Notes under the pieces: model-generated
Seen by the model: only the letters and a program-made list of their open reading frames with translations
Database searches by the model: none
Told to the model about the DNA's origin: nothing
In this document: in pieces, positions 9,849 to 20,073 of the stretch
How the letters are laid out: every line of letters begins with the position of its first letter
Position numbering within the stretch: position 1 is the stretch's first letter
Assembly: GCF_001938985.1 (NCBI RefSeq)
Contig: NZ_MKIN01000020.1
Location: 124,001 to 188,000 of the forward strand
Direction of reading: 5' to 3'
Origin: Gillisella taibaishanensis
Lineage (GTDB): Bacteria > Pseudomonadota > Alphaproteobacteria > Rhizobiales > Rhizobiaceae
DNA: 64,000 nucleotides
Program-made: the position numbers and the translations under genes

Positions 9849-10980
9849 TGGCAGCCGTTCCCGAACACTTGGCCAAGCCGCCGAAAAAGCCGTTTCTCAC
9901 ACCGATCAACTGGCGCCGGCTGGAGAATTTCAAGGCCAATCGCCGTGGTTACTGGTCCTTCTGGATCTTCATGGTCCTGTTCGTCCTCAGCCTGTTTGCC
10001 GAGCTGATCGCCAATGACCGACCAATCATTGCCTCCTACAAAGGCGAGATCCTGTTTCCGGTCGTGGTGAACTACCCAGAGGAGAAATTCGGTGGCTTTC
10101 TCGCCGTCACCGATTATCGCTCAAACTTCGTCTCCGACGAGATCAATGCTCATGGCTGGATGATCTGGCCGCCGATCCGCTATTCCTACAGCACCGTCAA
10201 TTCGGACATCCCGCAATCGGCCCCGACTCCGCCCTTCTGGCTGATGGATAAGCAGCAGCGGTGCAAGGCCTATCCCAAGGGCGCCGACGATCCGAACTGC
10301 ATTATCGGCAACATGAACTGGCTCGGCACCGACGACCAGGCGCGCGACGTTGCCGCCCGGATGATCTACGGTTTCAGGATTTCCGTGCTGTTCGGCCTGG
10401 CGCTGACGCTGGTTTCCGCCGTCATCGGCGTTACCGCCGGTGCGATCCAGGGCTATTTCGGCGGCAGAACCGACCTGTTGATGCAGCGCTTCATCGAGAT
10501 CTGGTCATCGATTCCGCTCCTCTACATCCTGCTGATCATTGCATCCCTTCTGCCGCCCGGCTTCTTCGTGCTGCTCGGCATCATGATGCTGTTTACCTGG
10601 GTGCATTTCGTCGGCATCGTCCGGGCGGAATTCCTGCGGGCCCGCAATTTCGAATATGTCAATGCCGCCCGGGCGCTGGGCGTCGGCAACTGGACGATCA
10701 TGCGCCGCCATCTCCTGCCCAATGCCATGGTGGCGACCCTGACTTTCCTGCCCTTCATTCTGTCCGGCTCGATCACCACCCTGACCTCGCTCGACTTTCT
10801 CGGTCTTGGCATGCCGCCCGGCTCGCCGTCGCTCGGCGAGCTGATCGCCCAGGGCAAGCGCAATCTGCAGGCGCCCTGGCTGGGGCTGACGGCCTTCTTC
10901 ACCATGGCCATCATGCTGTCGCTGCTGATTTTCATTGGCGAAGCCGTGCGCGATGCCTTCGATCCCAGGAAGACCTTCAA

Positions 10981-10984
<4 letters not shown>
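9848..10984 (+). CDS. yejE: Peptide ABC transporter permease YejE
   Basis: The second permease of the importer, 378 residues. An N-terminal helix near residues 38-55 is followed by a roughly 120-residue periplasmic domain that contains the YejE-typical RYSYSTVNSD and WLGTDDQARDV motifs, then the transport domain with the EAA loop NAARALGVGNWTIMRRHLLPNA. It overlaps both neighbours (start in TGATG with yejB, stop in ATGA with yejF), as expected for subunits made in fixed ratio. Confidence 0.93.
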
Positions 10985-12609
<1,625 letters not shown>

Positions 12610-12688
12610 GCAATCAAGGGAAAGCGCATCGGTTTTTCTTGAACTGCCCACTCTCGTTCTGCATCCATAACCGCCTCAAGGATTTCCA

Positions 12689-13651
12689 ATGTCTGCCAAG
12701 CCTGCCGTGGTGATCGACCTCAAGTTTTCGCGCGCCGCCATGGAGACAGCGCTGTCAGGCGCTTTCCAGGATCGGGAGGTGATCGACCTCGGTGATCCCG
12801 CCAATGCCGACCGTGATCTCTCGACAGCTGCTTATGCGGTGCTGTGGAAGCCGGAGCCGACGCTGTTTACCCGTGCAAGCGGCCTGTCCGTACTGTTTTC
12901 CGGCGGTGCCGGTGTCGATCACGTTCTGACGCTGCCTGATTTACCGGATCTTCCTATCGTCCGTTTCGTCGACCGCAGTCTGACCGACCGGATGAGCGAA
13001 TGGGTAGTGCTGCAGTGTCTTTATCACCTGCGCCACATGACGACCTACCAGCAGCAGCAGCGGGACAAACAATGGCACGAACTTGCCCTGCAGCCTGAGG
13101 CGCGAGATGTCACCGTCGGCGTGATGGGGCTTGGCGTTCTCGGTCAGGATGCGGTGCGCAAGCTCAAAATCATGGGCTTTAACGTCATCGGCTGGTCGCG
13201 CCGCAGCAAGCAGGTCGACGGCGTCGAGACCTTTGACGAAGACCACATCGACCAGTTCCTTGCCCAGACCGATATTCTCGTCGGCCTGTTGCCATTGACC
13301 CCGGAAACGCGGGGACTGTTCGATAGCAGCCTGTTTTCACGGCTGCGCCAAGGCGGGGCACTGGGCAAGCCGGTCTTTCTCAACGCGGGCCGTGGTGGGA
13401 GCCAGGTGGAAGCCGATGTCATCACCGCCCTGCAGAAGGGTGTACTCGGCGGCGCATCGCTCGATGTTTTCGAGAAGGAGCCGCTTGGCACCGATAGCCC
13501 GCTATGGACTATGGAAAACGTCGTGATCACCCCGCATTCAGCGGCCGCCTCTGATGTGCGGGCGCTATTTGCCCATGTCGAGAAGCAGATCGCCCGGTTC
13601 GAAGCCGGCGAGCCGCTGCAACATGTCGTGGACCGCCGGTCGGGTTATTGA
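12689..13651 (+). CDS. D-2-hydroxyacid dehydrogenase, GhrA-like (glyoxylate/hydroxypyruvate reductase)
   Basis: An NAD(P)-dependent 2-hydroxyacid dehydrogenase of 320 residues. The nucleotide-binding GLGVLGQ is followed by an arginine-rich strand end (GWSRRSK) that suggests NADPH preference. Catalytic arginine is in NAGRGG, the glutamate in DVFEKEPL and the histidine in TPHSAA. The short catalytic domain and the LFSGGAGVDHVL segment fit the GhrA subfamily that reduces glyoxylate and hydroxypyruvate. It follows yejF by 79 bases, so it may be on the same transcript, but the function is not obviously linked. Confidence 0.88.
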   Translation: MSAKPAVVIDLKFSRAAMETALSGAFQDREVIDLGDPANADRDLSTAAYAVLWKPEPTLFTRASGLSVLFSGGAGVDHVLTLPDLPDLPIVRFVDRSLTDRMSEWVVLQCLYHLRHMTTYQQQQRDKQWHELALQPEARDVTVGVMGLGVLGQDAVRKLKIMGFNVIGWSRRSKQVDGVETFDEDHIDQFLAQTDILVGLLPLTPETRGLFDSSLFSRLRQGGALGKPVFLNAGRGGSQVEADVITALQKGVLGGASLDVFEKEPLGTDSPLWTMENVVITPHSAAASDVRALFAHVEKQIARFEAGEPLQHVVDRRSGY

Positions 13652-13779
13652 TCAGCGCTCACTGACACACCGATCAGGCGCCCGCTGCTGCTTCGCGCCA
13701 ATCGGGAACTTTTCCTGCTGCCGGTTCGTTGGCAAACCAGGAGGCGCATCCTGCGCCTGTTGTAGGGGAGGGTTATCCG

Positions 13780-14049
13780 ATGGCCGGGCCAGGTAATTTC
13801 AATGGGAATGATGAGCGCAACACGGCGGCCGAGCGCCCACTCGAGCCAACAGAGGCCCGCCAGGGTTTTCGCGGCAAGCCGGTGCTGATCGTGTTGCTGG
13901 CCGGTCTTGTTCTTGCGCTGGTCGCATGGATTCCGGCTGAATGGTGGGGCCAGAAAATCGCGCCGTCAAAGGATCCGGCAACGGAAACCACGCGTCCGAC
14001 CACCGCCCCCCAGCAACCGCAGAATAGTCAGCCGACAACAACGCCCTGA
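13780..14049 (+). CDS. Small single-pass membrane protein
   Basis: I do not recognise the family. The 89-residue protein has a polar, acidic N-terminus, one hydrophobic helix (VLIVLLAGLVLALVAWIPA, about residues 34-52) and a threonine/proline/glutamine-rich tail of about 35 residues that would lie outside the membrane. The ATG at 13780 has GGAGGG 7 bases upstream; an in-frame start at 13729 lacks this. It lies between ghrA-like and pncB genes with its own ribosome site. Confidence 0.65.
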   Translation: MAGPGNFNGNDERNTAAERPLEPTEARQGFRGKPVLIVLLAGLVLALVAWIPAEWWGQKIAPSKDPATETTRPTTAPQQPQNSQPTTTP

Positions 14050-14264
14050 GCGGGCATGACAAGGAAAATAGCGATCCTGGTTTCTCGAAGATTTGGGAAA
14101 TCAATGAGGTAGGGCACCTTTGCATGCAGCTAATTGCCTGGAGTTTGCCCCGCCCCTAGACTTTGGCTGCAGTTTTTTCGATAAGAGGGCCTGAATCATT
14201 GCACGTCGTAGTGTGATGGCATTGAAGCGGCCGCACCACGGCCGATGACGGGCGGCGAGGACGA

Positions 14265-15569
14265 ATGGCCAAGACGGATATTGCAAGGCGGGTCTATAAC
14301 CATGCCTGGAAGCTCGACCCCATCGTGCGCAGCCTGCTCGATACCGATTTCTACAAGCTGCTGATGTTGCAGATGATCTGGAAACTCTATCCGGATGTCG
14401 ATGTCACCTTCACGCTGATAAATCGGACGACAAAGGTGAGGCTCGCCGAAGAAATCGATGAGGCGGAACTGCGCGCCCAACTCGATCACGTGCGAACGCT
14501 CGGTATCAGCAAGAAAGAATTGATCTGGCTGGCCGGTAACACATTCTATGGCCGTACCCAGATTTTCGAGCCGGAGTTCCTGGCCTGGCTTTCCACCATC
14601 CGCCTACCGGCTTATGAGCTATCCAAGCGTGATGGCCAATATGAGCTGACCTTCCGTGGCCGCTGGACGGAAACGACGCTTTGGGAAATCCCGGCGCTCG
14701 CGATCATCAATGAGCTGCGCTCCCGCGCTGCCCTGAAATCCCTCGGCTATTTCTCGCTGGACGTGGTCTATGCGCGTGCAAAGGCCAAGATGTGGGAAAA
14801 GGTCGAGCGGCTAAAGCAATTGCCGGGTCTGCGCATTTCCGATTTCGGCACGCGTCGCCGCCACAGCTTTCTCTGGCAGAGGTGGTGCGTTGAAGCGCTC
14901 AAGGAAGGAATAGGAGAAGCCTTTACCGGCACTAGCAACGTCTTGCTGGCGATGGATTCCGATCTTGAGGCCGTCGGCACCAATGCCCACGAATTGCCGA
15001 TGGTGGCGGCGGCTTTGGCAAAGACCGATTCCGATCTCGCCAATGCGCCCTACAAGGTGCTGCAGGACTGGAACACGCTCTATAACGGCAACCTGCTGAT
15101 TGTGCTGCCGGACGCCTTTGGCACAACGGCCTTCCTGCGCAATGCGCCTTCCTGGGTAGCGGATTGGACCGGTTTCCGTCCCGACAGCGCCCCGCCCATC
15201 GAAGGCGGCGAAAAGATCATCGCCTGGTGGGAAAAGATGGGCCGCGACCCAAGCCAGAAACTGCTGATCTTTTCCGACGGATTGGATGTCGACGCGATCA
15301 TCGACACGTACCGTCATTTCGAAGGCCGTGTGCGGATGAGCTTCGGTTGGGGCACCAATCTCACCAATGATTTCATCGGCTGCGCGCCGCATGACATCGC
15401 CGGCCTGAAGCCGATCTCGATCGTCTGCAAGATCACGGAGGCCAATGGCCATCCCGCCGTGAAGCTCTCGGATAATCCCCTGAAGGCGACCGGTGAGCCG
15501 GCGGAGGTGCAGCGCTATCTGAAGTTTTTCGGTTCGGAAGATCGAGTCGAGCACGCAGTTAAAGTGTAA
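14265..15569 (+). CDS. pncB: Nicotinate phosphoribosyltransferase
   Basis: It joins nicotinate to PRPP to give nicotinate mononucleotide in NAD salvage. The 434-residue protein is full length for the PncB family: the N-terminal [16 protein letters not shown] signature, the FGTRRRHSF motif of the active site, the ALGTNAHE-like segment [11 protein letters not shown], and [11 protein letters not shown] near the phosphate site. GAGG lies 5 bases before the ATG. It ends 11 bases inside the convergent gene at 15559. Confidence 0.96.
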   Translation: MAKTDIARRVYNHAWKLDPIVRSLLDTDFYKLLMLQMIWKLYPDVDVTFTLINRTTKVRLAEEIDEAELRAQLDHVRTLGISKKELIWLAGNTFYGRTQIFEPEFLAWLSTIRLPAYELSKRDGQYELTFRGRWTETTLWEIPALAIINELRSRAALKSLGYFSLDVVYARAKAKMWEKVERLKQLPGLRISDFGTRRRHSFLWQRWCVEALKEGIGEAFTGTSNVLLAMDSDLEAVGTNAHELPMVAAALAKTDSDLANAPYKVLQDWNTLYNGNLLIVLPDAFGTTAFLRNAPSWVADWTGFRPDSAPPIEGGEKIIAWWEKMGRDPSQKLLIFSDGLDVDAIIDTYRHFEGRVRMSFGWGTNLTNDFIGCAPHDIAGLKPISIVCKITEANGHPAVKLSDNPLKATGEPAEVQRYLKFFGSEDRVEHAVKV

Positions 15570-16128
15570 GCGCGTCCGCCTCATGCGATCGGAGCCAGCG
15601 TGCCAGCGCTTCAATGACTTTGAGGCGTAAACAGGTCTTGCGGGCCATGGCGCGCAGCAAGGTGCGATCATTGGCCCCGAAGCCCATATCCTGCATGACA
15701 TCCGCTGGTGTCATGCCCTGCGCTGTCATGATGGCTTCCATGCGTGATATTGTCTGTGGCAACAGATAGCGGCCATTGGCAATTGGAGCATTCGAAAACG
15801 CTGAATGCGAGTCCTGCGTGGGCAGAGCGATGTCTCCCGCCAACGTTAGCCATGTGGCAAACTCCTGCCGTTCCTTGGGGGAGGCTTTTTTCCAGGAGTT
15901 TTTCAGCTTTTGCACACGAGTTCGCTCTGGCCGCAGCTCGACAAGCTCGAGCGCCGCCCGCAACGAACCAATCCGTCCGGCGATGAAATCACTGTAGACG
16001 CCAGGGCATCGAACGCGAAGACGCTCTAGATCCTTGTTTTTACGTGTTTCCGGACGGAAAACCGGCTCCCACTTTTCCTGGAAACACTCTGAATCCGCTG
16101 CTTTTGTTGTTTTTTCTTTTTTGGACAT
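15559..16128 (-). CDS. Protein of unknown function with an in-frame palindromic repeat
   Basis: The family is not recognised. The 189-residue protein is basic, mostly helical in character and has no signal peptide or membrane segment; a possible HTH-like segment lies at about 135-160 ([20 protein letters not shown]). Its ATG is 2 bases after the stop of the upstream membrane protein, so the genes are probably coupled. Codons 14 to about 36 (starting at [15 protein letters not shown]) are encoded by a palindromic repeat also found at non-coding sites in this window, so the repeat is translated here. Its stop overlaps the end of pncB by 11 bases. Confidence 0.65.
   Translation of the reverse strand: MSKKEKTTKAADSECFQEKWEPVFRPETRKNKDLERLRVRCPGVYSDFIAGRIGSLRAALELVELRPERTRVQKLKNSWKKASPKERQEFATWLTLAGDIALPTQDSHSAFSNAPIANGRYLLPQTISRMEAIMTAQGMTPADVMQDMGFGANDRTLLRAMARKTCLRLKVIEALARWLRSHEADALTL
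16021..16092. repeat. Rhizobial palindromic repeat, copy 2 (inside a gene)
   Basis: It starts GCTCTAGATCC, contains GGAAAACCGGCTCCCACTTT and ends CCTGGAAACACTCT. Base by base it resembles the intergenic copy at 61105-61175. On the minus strand it is read in frame as part of the gene at 15559-16128. Confidence 0.8.
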
Positions 16129-16130
16129 CG

Positions 16131-17114
16131 TTACCCATTAGCAGAGGCCCGCTGCGCGGCTTCTGATCTATCTTTAATCACGTTCAATACGACGCTATGG
16201 AAGTCTTTGAAAAAGATCCTGCCCCACAAATCGCAGTAGGCATTGATAGGCGTTCTGATCCGATAGCGGCTTGTCAGCGTCAACCGCGTATTGCCATTGG
16301 CCAAAGGCTCCAGACGGTAGTCGCCATTGGTGAGCGTGAGATACGTGCTGTTGACGTCGATATGGCCTTCAATAGCCGAAGGAATGGAGTCGGGTGAAAA
16401 ACGGAAATTCCATGAAAGGAAGCGATTGGTTTCCCAGCCGGTTATGACCTCTTCAAACCGGATATTCTTCGTCCATTTGAGGTGACGGACAGCACTGGTT
16501 CCCTCGTCAGTCAGCAGAGCGTCCTGCGGCTGCGGCATGCCCAAGACGCCGTGGCTGAACGTAAACTTCAGCTCGCTTGGATCGATGTTGCGAATTTCCA
16601 CCGTGTTTCGCCAGACAGTCTCGGCCGGTGCCGCAATCTCGATGACCGTCGTTATATCAGAAAGATGGTCGGCATAGATCAGGTGAGGCTCAATCGGCAG
16701 CCCAACGAGGGGCAGGACGATAAGAAAGGTGGCACGACCAGGAGACCGGAATTTGCGGATCAGTGTCAATGTCAGGAGAGAGCCGAGGCAGGATGCCAAG
16801 GCGAAGATCGGAAGCCCCATCACCACGCAGATTATGCTCTCGTTGAAAAAGAGCACGGTCAAAGCGAGGCCGATACCGATGACCATCCAACCCAGTTTAA
16901 TCTGCCGCCAAGCCGTGCTTTTGCCGCGCGGATCAGCAATGCTTGTGGCAAGGCTAGAGATCGCCATCGGCATAAGCACAAGCCCGCCAACAAAGGGCAG
17001 GCCGGAATTTTTATCTGTCCAAATCAGACCATACAGCAAAAGTGCATAGATAAGCGCGACAATGACGGCAATGGAGATGCGCTCAATGATAGGCGGGGTG
17101 GTGGATGCACTCAC
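16131..17114 (-). CDS. Membrane protein with a C-terminal START/SRPBCC-like domain
   Basis: The 327-residue protein has four or five hydrophobic segments in its first half (about residues 12-30, 38-55, 75-92, 95-115 and 128-142), then a soluble region from about 155 (TVIEIAAPAETVWRNTVEI) that matches the opening strand of SRPBCC/polyketide-cyclase lipid-binding domains. The soluble part would sit at one membrane face and could bind a hydrophobic ligand. The substrate and role are unknown. It is directly upstream of, and likely coupled to, the gene at 15559-16128. Confidence 0.7.
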   Translation of the reverse strand: MSASTTPPIIERISIAVIVALIYALLLYGLIWTDKNSGLPFVGGLVLMPMAISSLATSIADPRGKSTAWRQIKLGWMVIGIGLALTVLFFNESIICVVMGLPIFALASCLGSLLTLTLIRKFRSPGRATFLIVLPLVGLPIEPHLIYADHLSDITTVIEIAAPAETVWRNTVEIRNIDPSELKFTFSHGVLGMPQPQDALLTDEGTSAVRHLKWTKNIRFEEVITGWETNRFLSWNFRFSPDSIPSAIEGHIDVNSTYLTLTNGDYRLEPLANGNTRLTLTSRYRIRTPINAYCDLWGRIFFKDFHSVVLNVIKDRSEAAQRASANG

Positions 17115-17337
17115 GCGATTACGCTCCGTATGAATTGCCCAGCGTTATAAACGCGAACAAGCCCGACGAGACAAGAGGCTTAAACACCTAGCGCATCCTG
17201 ACTGGATTTTGGGGCCCCAAGCATCGCAGCGACGTTATCGAGCTGAGTAGGTTGCTATGCCAGGCCACGAAACAGCGCCTGCATACGGAAAGGGCTCTGG
17301 CCCAGCCAATTTAGTTAAATCAAAGTTTTGGATATAA

Positions 17338-17427
17338 TGGCGGACAGGGAGGGATTCGAACCCTCGGTACGCTTTCACGCACACACGCGTTCCAGGCGTG
17401 CGCCTTAAACCACTCGGCCACCTGTCC
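17338..17427 (-). tRNA. tRNA-Ser (GGA anticodon)
   Basis: The minus strand folds as a class II tRNA: acceptor arms GGACAGG and CCTGTCC, discriminator G and an encoded CCA (17338-17340). The anticodon loop CTGGAAC between CACGC and GCGTG gives anticodon GGA, reading UCC and UCU. A long variable arm (GTGCGTGAAAGCGTACC region) is typical of serine tRNAs, and the T-arm has GGTTCGAATCC. The 300 bases between it and the gene at 17729 show no other clear feature. Confidence 0.96.
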
Positions 17428-17728
17428 GTTTTTCGAAGAGCTTGCTGCGGGGCAGCTTGGCCGTTCGGGCGGGACATATATCAAGGATTCGGCGGCGATC
17501 AACCCAAATCTGACAGTTTTTCGACAAAGCCTCGGAAAACTTTCGCGCGGCACCGACTTCGGCCGTTGGGCTTCGATCGCCGATCCTGTAAAAGCGTCGT
17601 GTTTGTGAGAGAAAAGTTGCCTCCGGTTTTCCCGACAAAACGGACGCAGGCGCGGAAATCGAAAGTCTGTTCGGCTCAATTTGAGGCTGACGAGGCTGAC
17701 ACAGTCTGGCGAAATGCATGGTGAGGAT

Positions 17729-18055
17729 ATGAAGGTGATGCGGTTTCTGTTGCGGCTTTTCAGCTTCCTGGCCCTGGTGCTGGCCGTCATCGCCGGCACG
17801 ACCGATGCGATTGAATCGGTTGCCTTGTCAGATGTCGTCACCACGCCCTTTGGATCGCTCTGGGCCGATGTCGGGCCTGCCAGCCTTGCTCTGGTCAAAC
17901 AGGCTCTCACCACCCATATAGGGGACAACGGGTTGCAATTGGCAGATGACTTGTTGTTGCGACAACCGGCATTTGCGGTTTTCCTCGTGATTGCCCTGCT
18001 GTTATGGATCGCCGGATACAAGCGACGCGCCGCAGCCGGTCGTTTTGCAGCCTGA
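17729..18055 (+). CDS. Small two-helix membrane protein
   Basis: About 108 residues from this start. One hydrophobic segment lies at the N-terminus ([18 protein letters not shown]) and one near the C-terminus ([16 protein letters not shown]), with a basic end ([11 protein letters not shown]). Similar rhizobial proteins are sometimes labelled PetM-like, but I see nothing that proves a role. Several in-frame ATGs (17714, 17729, 17738) are possible and no ribosome site clearly decides between them. It lies upstream of msrA. Confidence 0.6.
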   Translation: MKVMRFLLRLFSFLALVLAVIAGTTDAIESVALSDVVTTPFGSLWADVGPASLALVKQALTTHIGDNGLQLADDLLLRQPAFAVFLVIALLLWIAGYKRRAAAGRFAA

Positions 18056-18108
18056 AATTCAGTTCTTGCCCGCCCCAATCCTTGGACCCATGCAAAGGGA
18101 GACGCGCC

Positions 18109-18759
18109 ATGCTGTTGAATGCCCTATTTTCGAAAAAGACCGTTATGCCCACGCCGGACACAGCTCTACCGGGGCGTGACCGGGAAATGCCCACCGCCGC
18201 GCTCCATTTCGTCAGCGGTCGTCCGCTGAAAGGTCCTTATCCCGAGGGGACGAAGACCGTCTATCTCGGCATGGGCTGCTTCTGGGGTGCCGAGCGATTG
18301 CTGTGGAACACGCCAGGTGTTTGGGTGACCGCGGCAGGCTATCAGGGCGGATTTACGCCCAATCCGACCTATGAGGAGACCTGCACCGGCCAGACCGGCC
18401 ACGCGGAAGTGGTCAAGACCGTTTATGATCCGACAAAGGTAACGCTCGAGGACCTGTTGAAGATCTTCTTCGAAGCGCATGATCCGACGCAGGGCATGCG
18501 CCAGGGCAACGATATCGGTAGCACCTACCGGTCCGCGATCTATACTGAAAACGACGAGGATCTTGCCTCAGCGCGGCAGGTGGCGGCCCGTTTCCAGGAT
18601 GCGCTTTCAAAGGCGGGCCACGGTGAAAAGATCACGACGGAGATCGCGCCAGCCGGTTCCTTCTATTATGCCGAGGATTATCACCAGCAATATCTGGCCA
18701 AGAATCCCAACGGTTACTGCGGTCTACGCGGCACCGGCGTCAGTTGCCCAATCGCCTGA
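18109..18759 (+). CDS. msrA: Peptide-methionine (S)-S-oxide reductase
   Basis: It repairs S-methionine sulfoxide in proteins. The 216-residue protein has the active-site GCFWGAE motif at about residue 58 and the C-terminal [15 protein letters not shown] segment, whose cysteines are the resolving residues in MsrA enzymes of the E. coli type. The ATG at 18109 has AGGGAG 8 bases upstream; the longer open frame has no such site. A strong terminator follows. Confidence 0.95.
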   Translation: MLLNALFSKKTVMPTPDTALPGRDREMPTAALHFVSGRPLKGPYPEGTKTVYLGMGCFWGAERLLWNTPGVWVTAAGYQGGFTPNPTYEETCTGQTGHAEVVKTVYDPTKVTLEDLLKIFFEAHDPTQGMRQGNDIGSTYRSAIYTENDEDLASARQVAARFQDALSKAGHGEKITTEIAPAGSFYYAEDYHQQYLAKNPNGYCGLRGTGVSCPIA

Positions 18760-18786
18760 TCGCGAGATCGGGTTAAAAATCAAGCA

Positions 18787-18814
18787 AACAAGCCGTTGAT
18801 GCGGCTTGTTTTTT
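18787..18814 (+). terminator. Intrinsic terminator after msrA
   Basis: A perfect 9-bp stem (AACAAGCCG / CGGCTTGTT) with a 6-base loop is followed by a run of T. It ends msrA 28 bases after its stop. Confidence 0.85.
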
Positions 18815-18851
18815 CGCCTTTCGGCTTCAAAAAGCAGCAGCCCTGTTAATA

Positions 18852-18878
18852 TTTACCAGTTGAAAAAAATCTGGTGAA
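18852..18878. promoter_or_regulatory. Inverted repeat upstream of the nucleoside transport operon
   Basis: TTTACCAG and CTGGTGAA form 8-base arms (one mismatch) separated by an A-rich 11-base spacer, about 130 bases before the binding-protein gene. The layout resembles an operator, but no regulator is adjacent and the promoter itself is not clear. Confidence 0.3.
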
Positions 18879-19009
18879 TTTTTTGGAAAGCCGTGCAAGG
18901 ATAAGGCCCAGCCAATCCTAAGAGGGGGCGGGCGGGTTTGTCGCGCCGATATTTCGGCGATCGACAGAAAGCCTTTCAAGAACAACACAAGCAACATCAG
19001 GGCTGCATC

Positions 19010-20002
19010 ATGAAGAAATCCCTTATCACGCTGTTTGCCATGGCCGCTATGTCGGCCTCGGCGCTTGCGGCCGACATCAAGCCGGCGCTCGTCTATGGCA
19101 CCGGCGGCAAGTTCGACAAGTCCTTCAACGAAGCAGCCTTCCATGGCGCCGATAAGTTCGAAAAGGAAACCGGCATCAAGTTCCGGGATTTCGAACCTAC
19201 CAGCGACACCCAGGGTGAGCAGGCAATCCGCAACTTCGCCTCCAAGGGTTTCAGCCCGATCGTCGCCGTATCCTTCGCCTGGACCTCGGCTATGGAAAAG
19301 GTCGCGGCCGAATTTCCTGATACCAAGTTCGTGATCGTCGATTCCGTCGTCGACAAGCCCAATGTTCGTTCCGTCGTCTTCAAGGAAGAAGAAGGCTCGT
19401 ATCTGGTCGGTCTGATGGCTGGCATGGCGTCCAAGTCCGGCAAGGTCAGCTTCGTCGGCGGCATGGACATTCCGCTGATCCGCAAGTTCGAGTGCGGCTA
19501 TGAGCAGGGCGCACGCGCGGCCAATCCGAAGATCGAAGTGCTGCAGAACATGGTCGGCACCACGGGTGCGGCCTGGAATGACCCGGTTCGTGCCGGCGAA
19601 TTGACGAAGAACCAGATGGACCAGGGTTCCGACGTGATCTACGCGGCGGCCGGTGCATCCGGCATGGGTGTGTTGCAGACGGCTGCTGACGCCAAGAAGT
19701 TCTCGATTGGCGTCGATTCCAACCAGAACTACCTGCATCCGGGTTCGGTTCTGACCTCGATGGTCAAGCGCGTCGACCTCGCCGTCTACAACGCCTATGC
19801 CGATGCCAAGGCTGACAAGTTCAAGCCAGGCCTCGAAGTGCTCGGCGTCAAGGAAGACGGCGTCTCCGCCGCCATCGACGACAACAACAAGGCTCTGGTC
19901 ACGCCTGAGATGAAGGCGGCTGTCGACAAGGCCAAGGCTGACATCATTGCCGGCACTATCAAGGTCCATGATTACATGAAGGACAATTCCTGCCCGAAGT
20001 AA
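19010..20002 (+). CDS. BMP-family nucleoside-binding protein of an ABC importer
   Basis: A periplasmic binding protein of the basic membrane protein (BMP/Med/PnrA) family, whose studied members bind purine nucleosides. The 330-residue product has a signal peptide (MKKSLITLFAMAAMSASALA, cleavage before ADIKPA) and no lipobox cysteine. Family segments include GKFDKSFNEAAFHG, VDSVVDKPNVRSVVFKEEEGSYLVG and SIGVDSNQNYLHPGSVLTSM. The start at 19010 is chosen because it gives the signal peptide; the longer frame does not. A terminator-like hairpin separates it from the ATPase gene, which probably raises its relative level. Confidence 0.92.
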   Translation: MKKSLITLFAMAAMSASALAADIKPALVYGTGGKFDKSFNEAAFHGADKFEKETGIKFRDFEPTSDTQGEQAIRNFASKGFSPIVAVSFAWTSAMEKVAAEFPDTKFVIVDSVVDKPNVRSVVFKEEEGSYLVGLMAGMASKSGKVSFVGGMDIPLIRKFECGYEQGARAANPKIEVLQNMVGTTGAAWNDPVRAGELTKNQMDQGSDVIYAAAGASGMGVLQTAADAKKFSIGVDSNQNYLHPGSVLTSMVKRVDLAVYNAYADAKADKFKPGLEVLGVKEDGVSAAIDDNNKALVTPEMKAAVDKAKADIIAGTIKVHDYMKDNSCPK

Positions 20003-20012
20003 TCTAGTAGCC

Positions 20013-20048
20013 AAGGGCGCGAGCGGTTTTCCGTCTCGCGCCCTTTTT
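20013..20048 (+). terminator. Hairpin terminator/attenuator between binding protein and ATPase genes
   Basis: An 11-bp stem (AAGGGCGCGAG / CTCGCGCCCTT) closes on an 11-base loop and runs into TTTTT. Lying inside an operon, it is likely a partial terminator giving more binding protein than membrane components. Confidence 0.8.
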
Positions 20049-20073
20049 GTGTCCGCCATCCGGAGTTTTGCAC

